Shown here piece after piece: positions 25,574-34,075 of a stretch of 64,000 nt of DNA; the stretch's first letter is position 1; the number at the start of each line of letters is the position of its first letter. Under the pieces are notes generated by a model, which saw only the letters and a list, made by a program, of their open reading frames with translations, did no database searches and was not told the origin of the DNA. The DNA is from Sphingomonas_D zeicaulis. Lineage in GTDB: Bacteria > Pseudomonadota > Alphaproteobacteria > Sphingomonadales > Sphingomonadaceae. Made by a program: the position numbers and the translations under genes. The stretch spans positions 230,542-294,541 of the forward strand of contig NZ_JBNPXQ010000009.1 in assembly GCF_050433225.1 (NCBI RefSeq), read 5' to 3'.

Positions 25574-25673
25574 CGGATCGTCTCCCCGTCGCGTTGCGAT
25601 CCCGCGCTAGTCCATCCGCGAGGGTCCGACCAACAAGCAGCCGCGCGCGATCCATAAGCCATGCTTATGCGCG

Positions 25674-26627
25674 TCAACAAGGTTCAAGCTGCCGGTGCTG
25701 CACGGCTTCCCCCGCAGCGAACGGCAGCGGCGCACCGGCGGCCATCGCATCGAGCAGCGCGCGGAAATCGGTGCGGCAGCGGAAGCCCAGCACCGCCTCC
25801 GCCCGCGCCGCGGAATAGACGCGATCGATCGCGCGCGGCAGAACCCAGTCCCGCGCAGCATAGAGCGCCGCCGCGTCCGGAAAGCGATGCGCGATCAATG
25901 CCGCCGCATCGGTCATCAATTCCGCGCAATCCTCCCGCACGAACGGCGTCGGTGCCGACAGAATCAGCGTCTCGAACCCCAGCGAGGGCGCGCGTTCGAG
26001 CGCGACCAGATGCGCCTCAGCGGCATCCTCCACCGTCAGCCGGCGATGGAGCAGTTCGTTCGCCATGCGGTTTTCCGCGCCGATCCCGTCGATCTTCGCG
26101 CTCTCGGCGAAGAAGCGCCCGGTGCGCAGCACGACCACGCCCATGCCATGGTCGAGATGCGCGAGGCGGCACAGATGCTCGGCGGCGAGCTTGGTGACGC
26201 CATAGATGTTGCGCGGCACCAGCGGCGCCAGATCCTCGTCGATCCACGCGGCCGTCCCGCCGGCGCCTTGGTGGATCGTTGCCGAAATCATCAGCGAGGT
26301 GGTGGAGGTGAACAGGAAGCGATCGTGGCCGGCAAGCGCGGCGGCCTCGATCAGGTTGAGCGTGCCCGAGATATTGGTCTCCACGAACGCCGATCGCGGA
26401 AGCCGCGCCATATCGGGCTGATGGAGCCCGCCGGCATGGATCACCGCCTCGATGCCGTGATCGCCGAACAGCCGATCGACGAACGCGCGGTCGGCAACGC
26501 TGCCGAGCGCCGCGGTATGGTGACCCGGCACGACGTCGAGCCCGATCACATGATGCCCCGCGGCGATCAGGCGTGGCGCCAGCACGCGCCCCAGCCGTCC
26601 CGACGATCCGGTCAACAGCACGCGCAT
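25674..26627 (-). CDS. NAD-dependent epimerase/dehydratase family protein
   Basis: The protein has 317 residues, an extended short-chain dehydrogenase. The Rossmann motif GSSGRLG sits at the start of MRVLLTGSSGRLGRVL, with VIHAGGLHQPD, the catalytic Ser/Thr region LFTSTTSLM and YGVTK as YxxxK. It likely acts on a nucleotide sugar or related carbonyl compound; the substrate cannot be read. Standalone gene. Confidence 0.85.
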   Translation of the reverse strand: MRVLLTGSSGRLGRVLAPRLIAAGHHVIGLDVVPGHHTAALGSVADRAFVDRLFGDHGIEAVIHAGGLHQPDMARLPRSAFVETNISGTLNLIEAAALAGHDRFLFTSTTSLMISATIHQGAGGTAAWIDEDLAPLVPRNIYGVTKLAAEHLCRLAHLDHGMGVVVLRTGRFFAESAKIDGIGAENRMANELLHRRLTVEDAAEAHLVALERAPSLGFETLILSAPTPFVREDCAELMTDAAALIAHRFPDAAALYAARDWVLPRAIDRVYSAARAEAVLGFRCRTDFRALLDAMAAGAPLPFAAGEAVQHRQLEPC

Positions 26628-26709
26628 GCGAGGCTCCTGTCTGGCGAGGAGTGCAGTCTAACTTATGCCGTGAAGAGCGGGCCACAGCATTGTCGTAAGC
26701 CTCGCAAAA

Positions 26710-26738
26710 GCCCTCCCCCGCACTTCGCAGGAGAGGGC
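26710..26738. repeat. Dispersed palindromic repeat, copy 1
   Basis: A hairpin of the form GCCCTCCCC...GGAGAGGGC with CGCACTTCGC in its middle, just beyond the scoB stop. The same consensus occurs at 38761-38801 and as both arms of the element at 44251-44383. It could serve as a transcript end or stabiliser for the sco operon. Confidence 0.6.
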
Positions 26739-26749
26739 GTGAAGGAAAC

Positions 26750-27385
26750 TCAGCTCAGATAGTGCGCCGTCGTCTTCGCCGCGACTTCCTCCGCCGTCAC
26801 GCCCGGCGCCAGTTCGATCAGGCTGAACGGTGTGTCATGGTCGGCGCGCTGGAACACGGCGAGGTCAGTGACGATCATGTCCACCACATTCTTGCCGGTC
26901 AGCGGCAAGGTGCAGGCCGGGATGAACTTGGGATCGCCATTCTTGGAGACATGCTCCATCACGACGATGATCTTCTTCACGCCGGCGACGAGGTCCATCG
27001 CGCCGCCCATGCCCTTCACCATCTTGCCGGGGATCATCCAGTTGGCGATGTCGCCGCCTTCCGAGATCTCCATCGCACCCAGCACGGTGAGGTCGATATG
27101 GCCGCCGCGGATCATCGCGAAGCTGTCCGACGACGAAAAATAGCTGGACGAGGGAAGCTGGCTGATCGTCTGCTTGCCGGCGTTGATCAGGTCCGCGTCC
27201 ACCTCATCCTCATAGGGGAACGGGCCGATGCCGAGCATGCCGTTTTCCGACTGCAGCGTCACTTCCATCCCTTCGGGGATGTTGTTCGCGACCAACGTAG
27301 GAATGCCGATGCCGAGATTGACGTAGAAGCCGTCCTTGAGTTCCTTCGCGGCACGCGCCGCCATCTGGTTGCGGTCCCAGGCCAT
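26750..27385 (-). CDS. scoB: 3-oxoacid CoA-transferase subunit B
   Basis: The protein is 211 residues from ATG 27385, overlapping the stop of the phosphatase gene (TGATG). It shows the family motif SENG, whose Glu forms the CoA thioester intermediate, within LQSENGMLGIGPFP, and GIGIPTLVANNIPEG near the start. With ScoA it moves CoA from succinyl-CoA to acetoacetate or similar 3-oxoacids, feeding ketone-body or polyhydroxybutyrate breakdown. Confidence 0.92.
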   Translation of the reverse strand: MAWDRNQMAARAAKELKDGFYVNLGIGIPTLVANNIPEGMEVTLQSENGMLGIGPFPYEDEVDADLINAGKQTISQLPSSSYFSSSDSFAMIRGGHIDLTVLGAMEISEGGDIANWMIPGKMVKGMGGAMDLVAGVKKIIVVMEHVSKNGDPKFIPACTLPLTGKNVVDMIVTDLAVFQRADHDTPFSLIELAPGVTAEEVAAKTTAHYLS

Positions 27386-28455
27386 CACTTCGCTCCCTGT
27401 CCGGCGGGATCGGCCCACCGTTTATCCTTCGGAAAGATATCGTCGAAACCGCCCTTCAGCGCGGTGCCGTAGACCGGGTTGGGCAGCATGTACCAGCCGG
27501 CGCCCCACAGCGAGCGGAGCTGATCATTGTCGGCAGCGGCACGGCGCGCCGCCGGCGTCATCCCCACTACGTTAAACAGATCGCTGAAATCGCCCAGCTG
27601 GTCGCCGACCATCGCGATAACGCAATAGCGCGCGGAGATCATCGCCCGCCGATCATCCTTGCCGCTGCTCGCGCCGTCGGGGCGCAGCAGCAGCGTATCG
27701 CCGTTGCGCGGCAGACCGAGGCCCACCTCGTCGAGCAGCCGCGCCGTCGCCTCGGCGTTCAGCGTCGAGCGGTTGGAGATGAACACGGGCGTGACGTTGG
27801 CACGCCGTGCCGCCGCGATCGCCGCGACCGCGCCGGGCACTGCCGCCACCGCGCCGCTGCCGGTCGCTTCCCAGCGCTTCCACCGCTCCTCATTGTAGGA
27901 AAGGCCGTGGCGCGCGTCATTATCCTCATAGCCGACATTGAGCAGCGCGGTCTCGTCGATGTCGAGCACGATCGCCAGCGGCTTGTTCTCGCACGGTACG
28001 AACTGCGGCGCATCGAGCGTGGCGCCCGGCGCCAGCACCAGCGACGCGACGGGGAAGTTGAGCTGGCGATAGTCCGCGCTCGCCTTGATGCGCGCGATTA
28101 GCGCATTGTAGGCCTGATTGCCCAGCGCCGCAGCCTCGCCCGATCCGAACAGGAACTGCATGCCTGCATCCGGTGCAGCCGGTGGCGGCGGCGGGCCCGG
28201 CTGGCTCACCGCGACCGGCGGCAGCCCGCCGGGGGGCGCCATCGGCGCGGGCGCCGGCGCCTGCCTGTCGGCACCGCCGCGGATCTCGCGCTCGTCCTGG
28301 TTGTCGTCGAGCACCTGCTTGCCGCCCGCCAGCGCCGCAGCGCCCGCCGGGATCGCCACGGCGACGCAGCCCTGCAGCAGCGACGCGACGATGAGCGCGG
28401 TGCCGGCAAGCGCCAGGCCACGGCAGCGGCGCGTCATCGGATCGACTGCGCTCAC
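27385..28455 (-). CDS. HAD-family acid phosphatase lipoprotein (class B-like)
   Basis: The protein is 356 residues from GTG 28455, overlapping the scoA stop (GTGA); Met7 is an alternative. The lipobox is LLQGC (Cys30), followed by a Pro-rich linker (about 65-95) and then the HAD IIIB domain: DIDET (165-169, nucleophile Asp165), VFISNRS (motif II) and a late MVGDQLGDFSD (motif III). It is probably an outer-membrane-anchored phosphomonoesterase releasing phosphate in the periplasm. It lies, oddly, between scoA and scoB. Confidence 0.88.
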   Translation of the reverse strand: MSAVDPMTRRCRGLALAGTALIVASLLQGCVAVAIPAGAAALAGGKQVLDDNQDEREIRGGADRQAPAPAPMAPPGGLPPVAVSQPGPPPPPAAPDAGMQFLFGSGEAAALGNQAYNALIARIKASADYRQLNFPVASLVLAPGATLDAPQFVPCENKPLAIVLDIDETALLNVGYEDNDARHGLSYNEERWKRWEATGSGAVAAVPGAVAAIAAARRANVTPVFISNRSTLNAEATARLLDEVGLGLPRNGDTLLLRPDGASSGKDDRRAMISARYCVIAMVGDQLGDFSDLFNVVGMTPAARRAAADNDQLRSLWGAGWYMLPNPVYGTALKGGFDDIFPKDKRWADPAGQGAK

Positions 28456-29159
28456 GCGGCCTCGCGCTGGCGCACCGTGCGGAACTCGATCCTCTTGTCA
28501 TAGGGGCTGCCGACGATCATCCGCTTCACATAGATGCCCGGCAGGTGGATCGCATCGGCATCGAGGCTGCCGACCGGCACCACTTCCTCGACCTCGGCGA
28601 CGCAAATCTTCGCGGCGGTCGCCGCCGGCTGGTTGAAGTTGCGCGCGGTCTTGCGGAACACGAGGTTCCCCGCCTCATCGGCCTTCCAGCCCTTGATTAT
28701 CGACAGGTCTGCACGGATGCCGCGTTCAAGCACATAGAGTTCGCCCTCGAACTCCTTGGTTTCCTTGCCCTCGGCCACCAGCGTGCCGACGCCGGTCTTG
28801 GTGTAGAATCCGGGGATGCCGGCACCGCCGGCGCGCATCCGCTCTGCCAGCGTGCCCTGCGGGCAGAATTCCACCTCGAGTTCGCCCGCCAGATATTGCC
28901 GCTCGAACTCCTTGTTCTCGCCGACATAGCTGGAGATCATCTTCTTGATCTGACGCGTCCGGAGCAGCTTGCCGAGCCCCTCGCCGTCGATGCCGGCATT
29001 GTTGGAGGCGACGGTGATATCCTTGGTGCCGGCGGCCTGAATCGCATCGATCAGCCGTTCAGGAATACCGCACAGACCGAAGCCTCCTGCGCAGATCGTC
29101 ATGCCGTCGAACAGCAGGCCGTCGAGGGCGCTCGCTGCGTCAGGGTAAAGCTTGTTCAT
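28452..29159 (-). CDS. scoA: 3-oxoacid CoA-transferase subunit A
   Basis: The protein is 235 residues from ATG 29159, chosen for the strong GGGGAGG site upstream; a longer frame exists but lacks one. It has the family blocks GLCGIPERLIDAI, SNNAGIDGEGLG, and GFYTKTGVGT. It is the first gene of an overlapping scoA-phosphatase-scoB operon. It partners ScoB in succinyl-CoA:3-oxoacid CoA transfer. Confidence 0.92.
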   Translation of the reverse strand: MNKLYPDAASALDGLLFDGMTICAGGFGLCGIPERLIDAIQAAGTKDITVASNNAGIDGEGLGKLLRTRQIKKMISSYVGENKEFERQYLAGELEVEFCPQGTLAERMRAGGAGIPGFYTKTGVGTLVAEGKETKEFEGELYVLERGIRADLSIIKGWKADEAGNLVFRKTARNFNQPAATAAKICVAEVEEVVPVGSLDADAIHLPGIYVKRMIVGSPYDKRIEFRTVRQREAA

Positions 29160-29451
29160 CCTCGGTCCTCCCCAAGTGCACGGCTTTAGCGCTCGCATAG
29201 GCGCGCGTCGCGGCACGGGTCAATCGCGCTCTCCTGCATTCGTCGTTGCAGGAACTGCAAGCAGCATCTCGCCCCTCACCGCCCCTCTCAGCAGCGACGT
29301 GCTGCAGCGCAGCACTGTTGCAGATGCGCAACAAGACCTGAAAAATGACCGTTTTGTGACATTCGTCACTTGCGATGCTGCGGTGCAGCGCTATCTGGCC
29401 ACCGCCACCTAGGCACATAAAAATATTAGCAAATCTACCGCAGGGTATATC
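29160..29451. promoter_or_regulatory. Divergent intergenic region with CRP/FNR-like site
   Basis: 292 bp between scoA and the barrel gene. It contains TGTGA-N6-TCACT at 29355-29370, a near-match to the CRP-family consensus TGTGA-N6-TCACA, about 80 bp before the barrel ATG. The last 50 bp are AT-rich (cataaaaatattagcaaatc), as in a promoter and translation start region. No ORF supported. Confidence 0.45.
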
Positions 29452-29973
29452 ATGAAGAAGTTTCTTATCGCGTCGGCTGCAGTGTTCGGCCTCGCAACTC
29501 CGGCTTTCGCTCAGGACGATACTGCCGCGAACGGCTTTCGTCTTGAAGCTGTTGGTGGCATCGACAATGTCGATCTCGACGGCGAGGGCGATACCGGCTT
29601 CGCTTACGGCGTTGCCGCCGGCTACGACTTCAACACCGGGAGCAATCTTCTGATCGGTGCCGACGCCGAAGTGACCTTCGCGACCACCGAGAAGTATGAT
29701 ATCGATGCCGGCCGCGATCTTTATGTCGGCGGCCGCATTGGCACTTGGGTCGGCAGCGGCGTGCTGCTCTATGCCAAGGCCGGCTACACCAATGCCCGCA
29801 TCAACGTGGCCGGCAGCAACAACGACTTCAACGTCGACGGCGTTCGCGTCGGCGCCGGCATTGAAGCGCCGCTCACTGACCGCTTCTTCGTCAAGGCCGA
29901 ATATCGCTACAGCAACTATGAACTCGGCATCGAGCGCCACCAGGGCCTCGCCGGGGTCGGCGTTCGCTTCTGA
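29452..29973 (+). CDS. Outer-membrane beta-barrel protein
   Basis: The protein has 173 residues. The signal peptide is MKKFLIASAAVFGLATPAFA-Q, then an eight-stranded-barrel-type sequence: alternating short strands with Gly/Asp turns (GFAYGVAAGYDF, LYVGGRIGTWVG) and a C-terminal aromatic strand GLAGVGVRF ending in Phe for BAM recognition. OmpA/OprF-like barrel without a peptidoglycan-binding domain. Its TGA is followed by a strong terminator, so it is probably a highly expressed single gene. Confidence 0.88.
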   Translation: MKKFLIASAAVFGLATPAFAQDDTAANGFRLEAVGGIDNVDLDGEGDTGFAYGVAAGYDFNTGSNLLIGADAEVTFATTEKYDIDAGRDLYVGGRIGTWVGSGVLLYAKAGYTNARINVAGSNNDFNVDGVRVGAGIEAPLTDRFFVKAEYRYSNYELGIERHQGLAGVGVRF

Positions 29974-30003
29974 ACGCACAAGTTTCGCGTATCTGTAAAA
30001 TGG

Positions 30004-30033
30004 GGGCGGCGCCGCAGGGTGCCGCCCTTTTTG
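30004..30033 (+). terminator. Intrinsic terminator of the barrel gene
   Basis: GGGCGGC (30004-30010) and GCCGCCC (30021-30027) form the stem, followed at once by five T. It lies about 30 nt after the barrel stop codon. Textbook rho-independent form. Confidence 0.85.
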
Positions 30034-30111
30034 TTTCGAGCCGTGGCCTCGCGTCGCTCACCCACTCGTGATGGGCTCGACTTGCGCATCGGAGCGGCTA
30101 GACCTTCGCAC

Positions 30112-31779
30112 ATGACCCAGACTCGCACCGGCGGCCGCATCCTCGTCGACCAGCTTCTGATCCAGGGCTGCGACCGCATCTTCACCGTTCCCGGCGAGAG
30201 CTTCCTCGCCGTACTCGACGCGTTGCACGACAGCCCCGAAATCCAGCAGATCGTCTGCCGGCAGGAAGGCGGCGTCGGCTTCATGGCGGCGGCGGACGGC
30301 ATGATGACCGGGCGGCCCGGCATCGCCTTCGTCACCCGCGGGCCGGGCGCCACCAACGCGTCGATCGGCGTGCATGTCGCGATGCAGGATTCGGTGCCGA
30401 TGATCCTGTTCATCGGCGATGTTGCGCGCGGCGATCGCGACCGCGAGGGTTTCCAGGAAGTCGATTTCACAGCGATGTTCACGCCGCTCGCCAAATGGGC
30501 GACGCGGATCGACGATGCCGCGCGCATCCCCGAATATGTCGCGCGCGCCTATGCCGTCGCAACGTCCGGCCGCCCCGGCCCGGTGGTGATCGCGCTGCCG
30601 GAGGACATGCTGACCGACGCCGTCGTCGCGCTCGACCGGCCGCGCGTGGCGCCGGCGGTGCAGCCCGCCTGTTCGGGCGCGATGGGCACGGTCTTCGACA
30701 TATTGCGCGACGCCGCGGCGCCGGTCGCGATCGTCGGCGGCGCCGGGTGGGATGATGCTGCCGCAGCACAGTTCGCCGCCTTCGCCGAGCGCATCGGCCT
30801 CCCCGTCGCCGCCGCGTTCCGCCGCCAGGATGCGATCAGCAATGCCAGCCCGGTCTATGCCGGCAATCTTGGCTATGGCCCCAACCCGAAGCTGGCTCAG
30901 CGCGTGCGCGATGCCGATGTGCTGCTGGTGGTGGGCGCGCGGCTTGGCGAGGCGACGACCGACGGCTACACCTTGGTCACCCCCGATCATCCGGACCAGA
31001 TCCTGATCCACGTCCACCCCGATCCCAACGAACTCGGCCGCGTCTACCGCACCGACCTTTCGGTGTGCGCCGAGCCGCGCGAATTCGCCGAACTCGCTGC
31101 CTTGTGGGAGGATGACATCCTCACCTTCGCCGATGGCGCCGAAGCGCATCGCGAGTTCCTCGCCTGGTCGACACCCGCGCCGACCGACGCCACACTCGAC
31201 CTGGGCCAGTGCGTCGCGACGATGCGCGCGACCCTGCCGGCGGACAGCGTGATCTGCAACGGCGCCGGCAATTTTTCCGCCTGGTGGCACCGTTTCTGGC
31301 ATTATGGCCCCCGCCCCTCCCAGCTCGCCCCCACCTGCGGCGCGATGGGCTTCGGCACGCCGGCCGCCGTCGCCGCGGCGCTGCGCATGCCCGAACGGCA
31401 GGCGATCGTGCTCGCCGGTGACGGCGATTTCCTGATGAACGGGCAGGAACTGGCCACGGCGGTGCGCTATGGCTGCCCGCTGCTGGTGCTCGTGATCGAC
31501 AATGGCAGCTACGGCACGATCCGCATGCATCAGGAGCGCGAATATCCCGCGCGCGTTTCCGGCACCGACCTCGTCAATCCGGATTTCGCCGCGCTCGGCC
31601 GCGCCTATGGCGCGTGGGCAGAGACAGTGGAGACCACCGAACAGTTCGCGCCGGCACTGGAACGCGCGATGGCACAGCCCGGCGTCAAGCTGCTGCACCT
31701 CAAGACCGATGTCGAGCGGATCACGCCCGCGACGACGATCGGCAAATTGCGCGCCGCCGCCGAGGCGAAGAACGGCTGA
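30112..31779 (+). CDS. Thiamine-pyrophosphate-dependent enzyme (acetolactate-synthase-like)
   Basis: The enzyme is 555 residues from ATG 30112; a longer frame from 30019 overlaps the upstream terminator zone and is rejected. Three-domain ThDP fold: the N-domain carries the activating Glu in CRQEGG and FTVPGESFLAVLDAL, the middle domain is VGGAGWDD, and the C-domain has the ThDP/Mg motif starting GDGDFLMNGQEL and ending in VIDN. Similar proteins include acetolactate synthase-like and glyoxylate carboligase-like enzymes; the exact reaction cannot be fixed. The SGNH gene follows by 15 bp. Confidence 0.85.
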   Translation: MTQTRTGGRILVDQLLIQGCDRIFTVPGESFLAVLDALHDSPEIQQIVCRQEGGVGFMAAADGMMTGRPGIAFVTRGPGATNASIGVHVAMQDSVPMILFIGDVARGDRDREGFQEVDFTAMFTPLAKWATRIDDAARIPEYVARAYAVATSGRPGPVVIALPEDMLTDAVVALDRPRVAPAVQPACSGAMGTVFDILRDAAAPVAIVGGAGWDDAAAAQFAAFAERIGLPVAAAFRRQDAISNASPVYAGNLGYGPNPKLAQRVRDADVLLVVGARLGEATTDGYTLVTPDHPDQILIHVHPDPNELGRVYRTDLSVCAEPREFAELAALWEDDILTFADGAEAHREFLAWSTPAPTDATLDLGQCVATMRATLPADSVICNGAGNFSAWWHRFWHYGPRPSQLAPTCGAMGFGTPAAVAAALRMPERQAIVLAGDGDFLMNGQELATAVRYGCPLLVLVIDNGSYGTIRMHQEREYPARVSGTDLVNPDFAALGRAYGAWAETVETTEQFAPALERAMAQPGVKLLHLKTDVERITPATTIGKLRAAAEAKNG

Positions 31780-31794
31780 GGGCGGGCGCGCGCG

Positions 31795-32199
31795 ATGCTC
31801 GAATGCCTGATCCTGGGAGACAGCATCGCGCGCGGCACCGGCCAGGCGGTCAACGCGCTCTATGATCCGGGGTGCGACGTGCAGGCCGAGCAATCGGCCT
31901 CCACCGAACGCGTCCTGACCTGGCAGAAGCCGGACAAATATTATGGCACGATCATCGTCGCAGTCGGATCGAACGATGCGGCGAGCCGCCGCCTCTCCGA
32001 TCGGCTGGCACGGCTGCGGCAGAGCCTCGCCACGCGCAAGGTGGTATGGCTGCTGCCCTACGCGCGACCCCAGGCCTATGCGGTCCGCTCGATCGCCGCG
32101 CGCTATGGAGATCGGGTGATCGACCTCGCAACCTTCCGCTCGCGCGATCGCGTCCATCCCACCCGCTACAGCGACATCGCCAACGCCCTGTTCGAGTAA
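31795..32199 (+). CDS. Small SGNH/GDSL-type hydrolase
   Basis: The protein has 134 residues. Catalytic blocks: GDSI (Ser, block I), GSND (block III) and the C-terminal D-x-x-HP motif (RDRVHPTRYSD, block V). It is short for the family, essentially the minimal core, and has no signal peptide. Likely an esterase or acyl hydrolase of unknown substrate. It follows the ThDP gene closely and is probably co-transcribed. Confidence 0.75.
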   Translation: MLECLILGDSIARGTGQAVNALYDPGCDVQAEQSASTERVLTWQKPDKYYGTIIVAVGSNDAASRRLSDRLARLRQSLATRKVVWLLPYARPQAYAVRSIAARYGDRVIDLATFRSRDRVHPTRYSDIANALFE

Positions 32200-32271
32200 G
32201 CTGCCCGCGTCGCGCGTACCCATTTCCGCCTGCGCCGCGTTGGGCAAGGCGTCCACCGCGGGAAGGATGCC

Positions 32272-33585
32272 ATGAGCGAAGCGATCGCCGAGACGGAAAT
32301 ACAACCCGGCAAGCCCCGCCGCTCCCGCCTCCACTGGCGGATGGCCGCGGGTTTCGCCATCGGCACTGCCTGCGGGCTCGTCGCGCATTTTCTTGGTGGA
32401 GACGCGCCCTGGCTGAAGACCGTCACCGACTATGTGACTGGTCCGATCGGCCAGCTTTTCCTGCGCCTGCTGTTCATGCTCGTCATCCCGCTGCTGTTCT
32501 CGGCGCTGGTGATGGGTGTTGCCGGCATGGGCGAGATGCGCTCGCTGAAACGCATCGGCCTCAACACATTGGTGCTGACCGTGATCGTCTCGTCGATCGC
32601 GGTGGTCGTCAGCCTCCTGCTGGTGAACGGGCTGCAGCCCGGCCGCGTGCTCGATCAGGGCTTCGCGCAGGAATTGCTCGCCAATTCATCGGGCACTGCC
32701 AAAACGCTGCTGGAGCGCAGCCCTGAGAGCAAGACAGGGATCGACGCGCTGCTCGCCATCGTGCCGGTCAACCCGGTCGCGGCGATGGCGGAGAATGACA
32801 TTCTCGCGGTGATGTTCTTCGCGCTGGCGATCGGCATCGGGCTGCTACTGGTGCGGGAGGAAGAGACCAATGTGCTGAAGCAGGGCATCGAGGGGCTGTT
32901 CGCCATCTCGATGAAGCTCATCGGCCTCGTCATCAAGCTCGCGCCGGTCGCGGTGTTTTGCTTCATGTTCAACCTGACCGCGCTGTTCGGCTGGGATCTG
33001 CTGCTAGGGCTTTCCGCCTATGTCGGCGTCGTCATTGGCGCGCTCGGCATCCAGACCTTCATCGTCTTCCCGATCCTGCTTCTGCTCCTCGCCGAGCGAA
33101 ATCCGCTGACCTTCTTCGGCGACGTGCAGGAAGCAGGGCTGATGGCCTTTTCGACCGCCTCCTCCAACGCCACGTTACCGACCGCGCTGCGTATTGCCGA
33201 CGAGAACCTGCACCTGCCGCCACGCGTCGCCCGCTTCGTCCTGACCATCGGCGCGACCGCCAACCAGAACGGCACCGCGATGTTCGAGGGGGTGACGGTG
33301 ATCTTCCTCGCCCAATTCTTCGGCGTCGACCTCACGCTCAGCCAGCAGTTGATGGTGATGGGCGTGTGCATCCTTGGCGGCATCGGTACCGCGGGCGTAC
33401 CGGCCGGATCGCTGCCGGTGGTCGCGATGATCCTCGGCACGGTCGAGGTGCCGCCCGCGGGCATCGGCCTGGTGCTGGGCGTCGACCGCTTCCTCGACAT
33501 GTCCCGGACGGCGCTGAACGTGGTCGGCGATCTGGTGCTGGCAACGATCGTCGCGCATCGGGAGCCGGATGGGGCGGCGGCGTGA
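32272..33585 (+). CDS. Sodium/proton:dicarboxylate (DAACS) symporter
   Basis: The protein has 437 residues and about eight TM helices plus re-entrant loops of the DctA/GltP family. The Ser-rich hairpin appears as FSTASSNATLPTAL, the substrate-binding NQNGTAMF segment lies near residue 335, and the cation/substrate helix ends with GVDRFLDMSRTALNVVGD. It probably takes up C4-dicarboxylates or acidic amino acids. Confidence 0.9.
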   Translation: MSEAIAETEIQPGKPRRSRLHWRMAAGFAIGTACGLVAHFLGGDAPWLKTVTDYVTGPIGQLFLRLLFMLVIPLLFSALVMGVAGMGEMRSLKRIGLNTLVLTVIVSSIAVVVSLLLVNGLQPGRVLDQGFAQELLANSSGTAKTLLERSPESKTGIDALLAIVPVNPVAAMAENDILAVMFFALAIGIGLLLVREEETNVLKQGIEGLFAISMKLIGLVIKLAPVAVFCFMFNLTALFGWDLLLGLSAYVGVVIGALGIQTFIVFPILLLLLAERNPLTFFGDVQEAGLMAFSTASSNATLPTALRIADENLHLPPRVARFVLTIGATANQNGTAMFEGVTVIFLAQFFGVDLTLSQQLMVMGVCILGGIGTAGVPAGSLPVVAMILGTVEVPPAGIGLVLGVDRFLDMSRTALNVVGDLVLATIVAHREPDGAAA

Positions 33586-33762
33586 GTTCGCAGAGGGCTC
33601 GGTTCCCGGTTTCGCCCGGCACGAACGGATGTTGAACAATATGGAGCACCTCGTTCCCGGAGGATGAGCCGCATACCCCGTTTTCCCAGAGCGGAGTGAA
33701 TTGGGGGATCGAGCGAAGCCGAGATGCAGGGGGCCACGATCCGACCCGCCCACACAAGAAAA

Positions 33763-33791
33763 AGGCCGCCGGGCTTGTGCCGCGGCGGCCT
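33763..33791 (-). terminator. Terminator of the CsbD gene
   Basis: Stem AGGCCGCC/GGCGGCCT around a GC-rich loop. On the minus strand it is followed by TTTTTCTTG. It lies about 30 nt past the CsbD stop. The rest of 33586-33760 holds nothing I can identify. Confidence 0.8.
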
Positions 33792-33820
33792 CTTCAATCG
33801 GCCGAAGCCGATCGTGTCGG

Positions 33821-34003
33821 TCAGATGTCGTCGCCGAGGGCGCCCTTAACCTTACCCGAAAACTGCTGGGCCTTGCCCTTCACTTCCTGCGCGGCGCCTT
33901 CATCCGCGAGGCGCTGATCATATTGCTGCTTGCCGACGGCCTGCTTGGCCTTGCCGACCGCTTCGTTGACATTGCCTTTGATCTTGTCGACCAGTTCGCC
34001 CAT
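33821..34003 (-). CDS. CsbD family stress protein
   Basis: This 60-residue, highly charged, disordered-to-helical protein (MGELVDKIKGNVNEAVGKAK ... VKGALGDDI) shows the tandem KGKxxEAxGK-type repeats of CsbD/YjbJ. Members are among the most induced general-stress proteins, often under EcfG/sigma-factor control in alphaproteobacteria; no biochemical function is known. Own terminator, no operon partners. Confidence 0.9.
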   Translation of the reverse strand: MGELVDKIKGNVNEAVGKAKQAVGKQQYDQRLADEGAAQEVKGKAQQFSGKVKGALGDDI

Positions 34004-34075
34004 GAGAATATCTCCTCGATACGGCGCCGCCGGGCCGGGATTGGCGAGGCGGCTAAGTCACGAGGATAGAACGGC

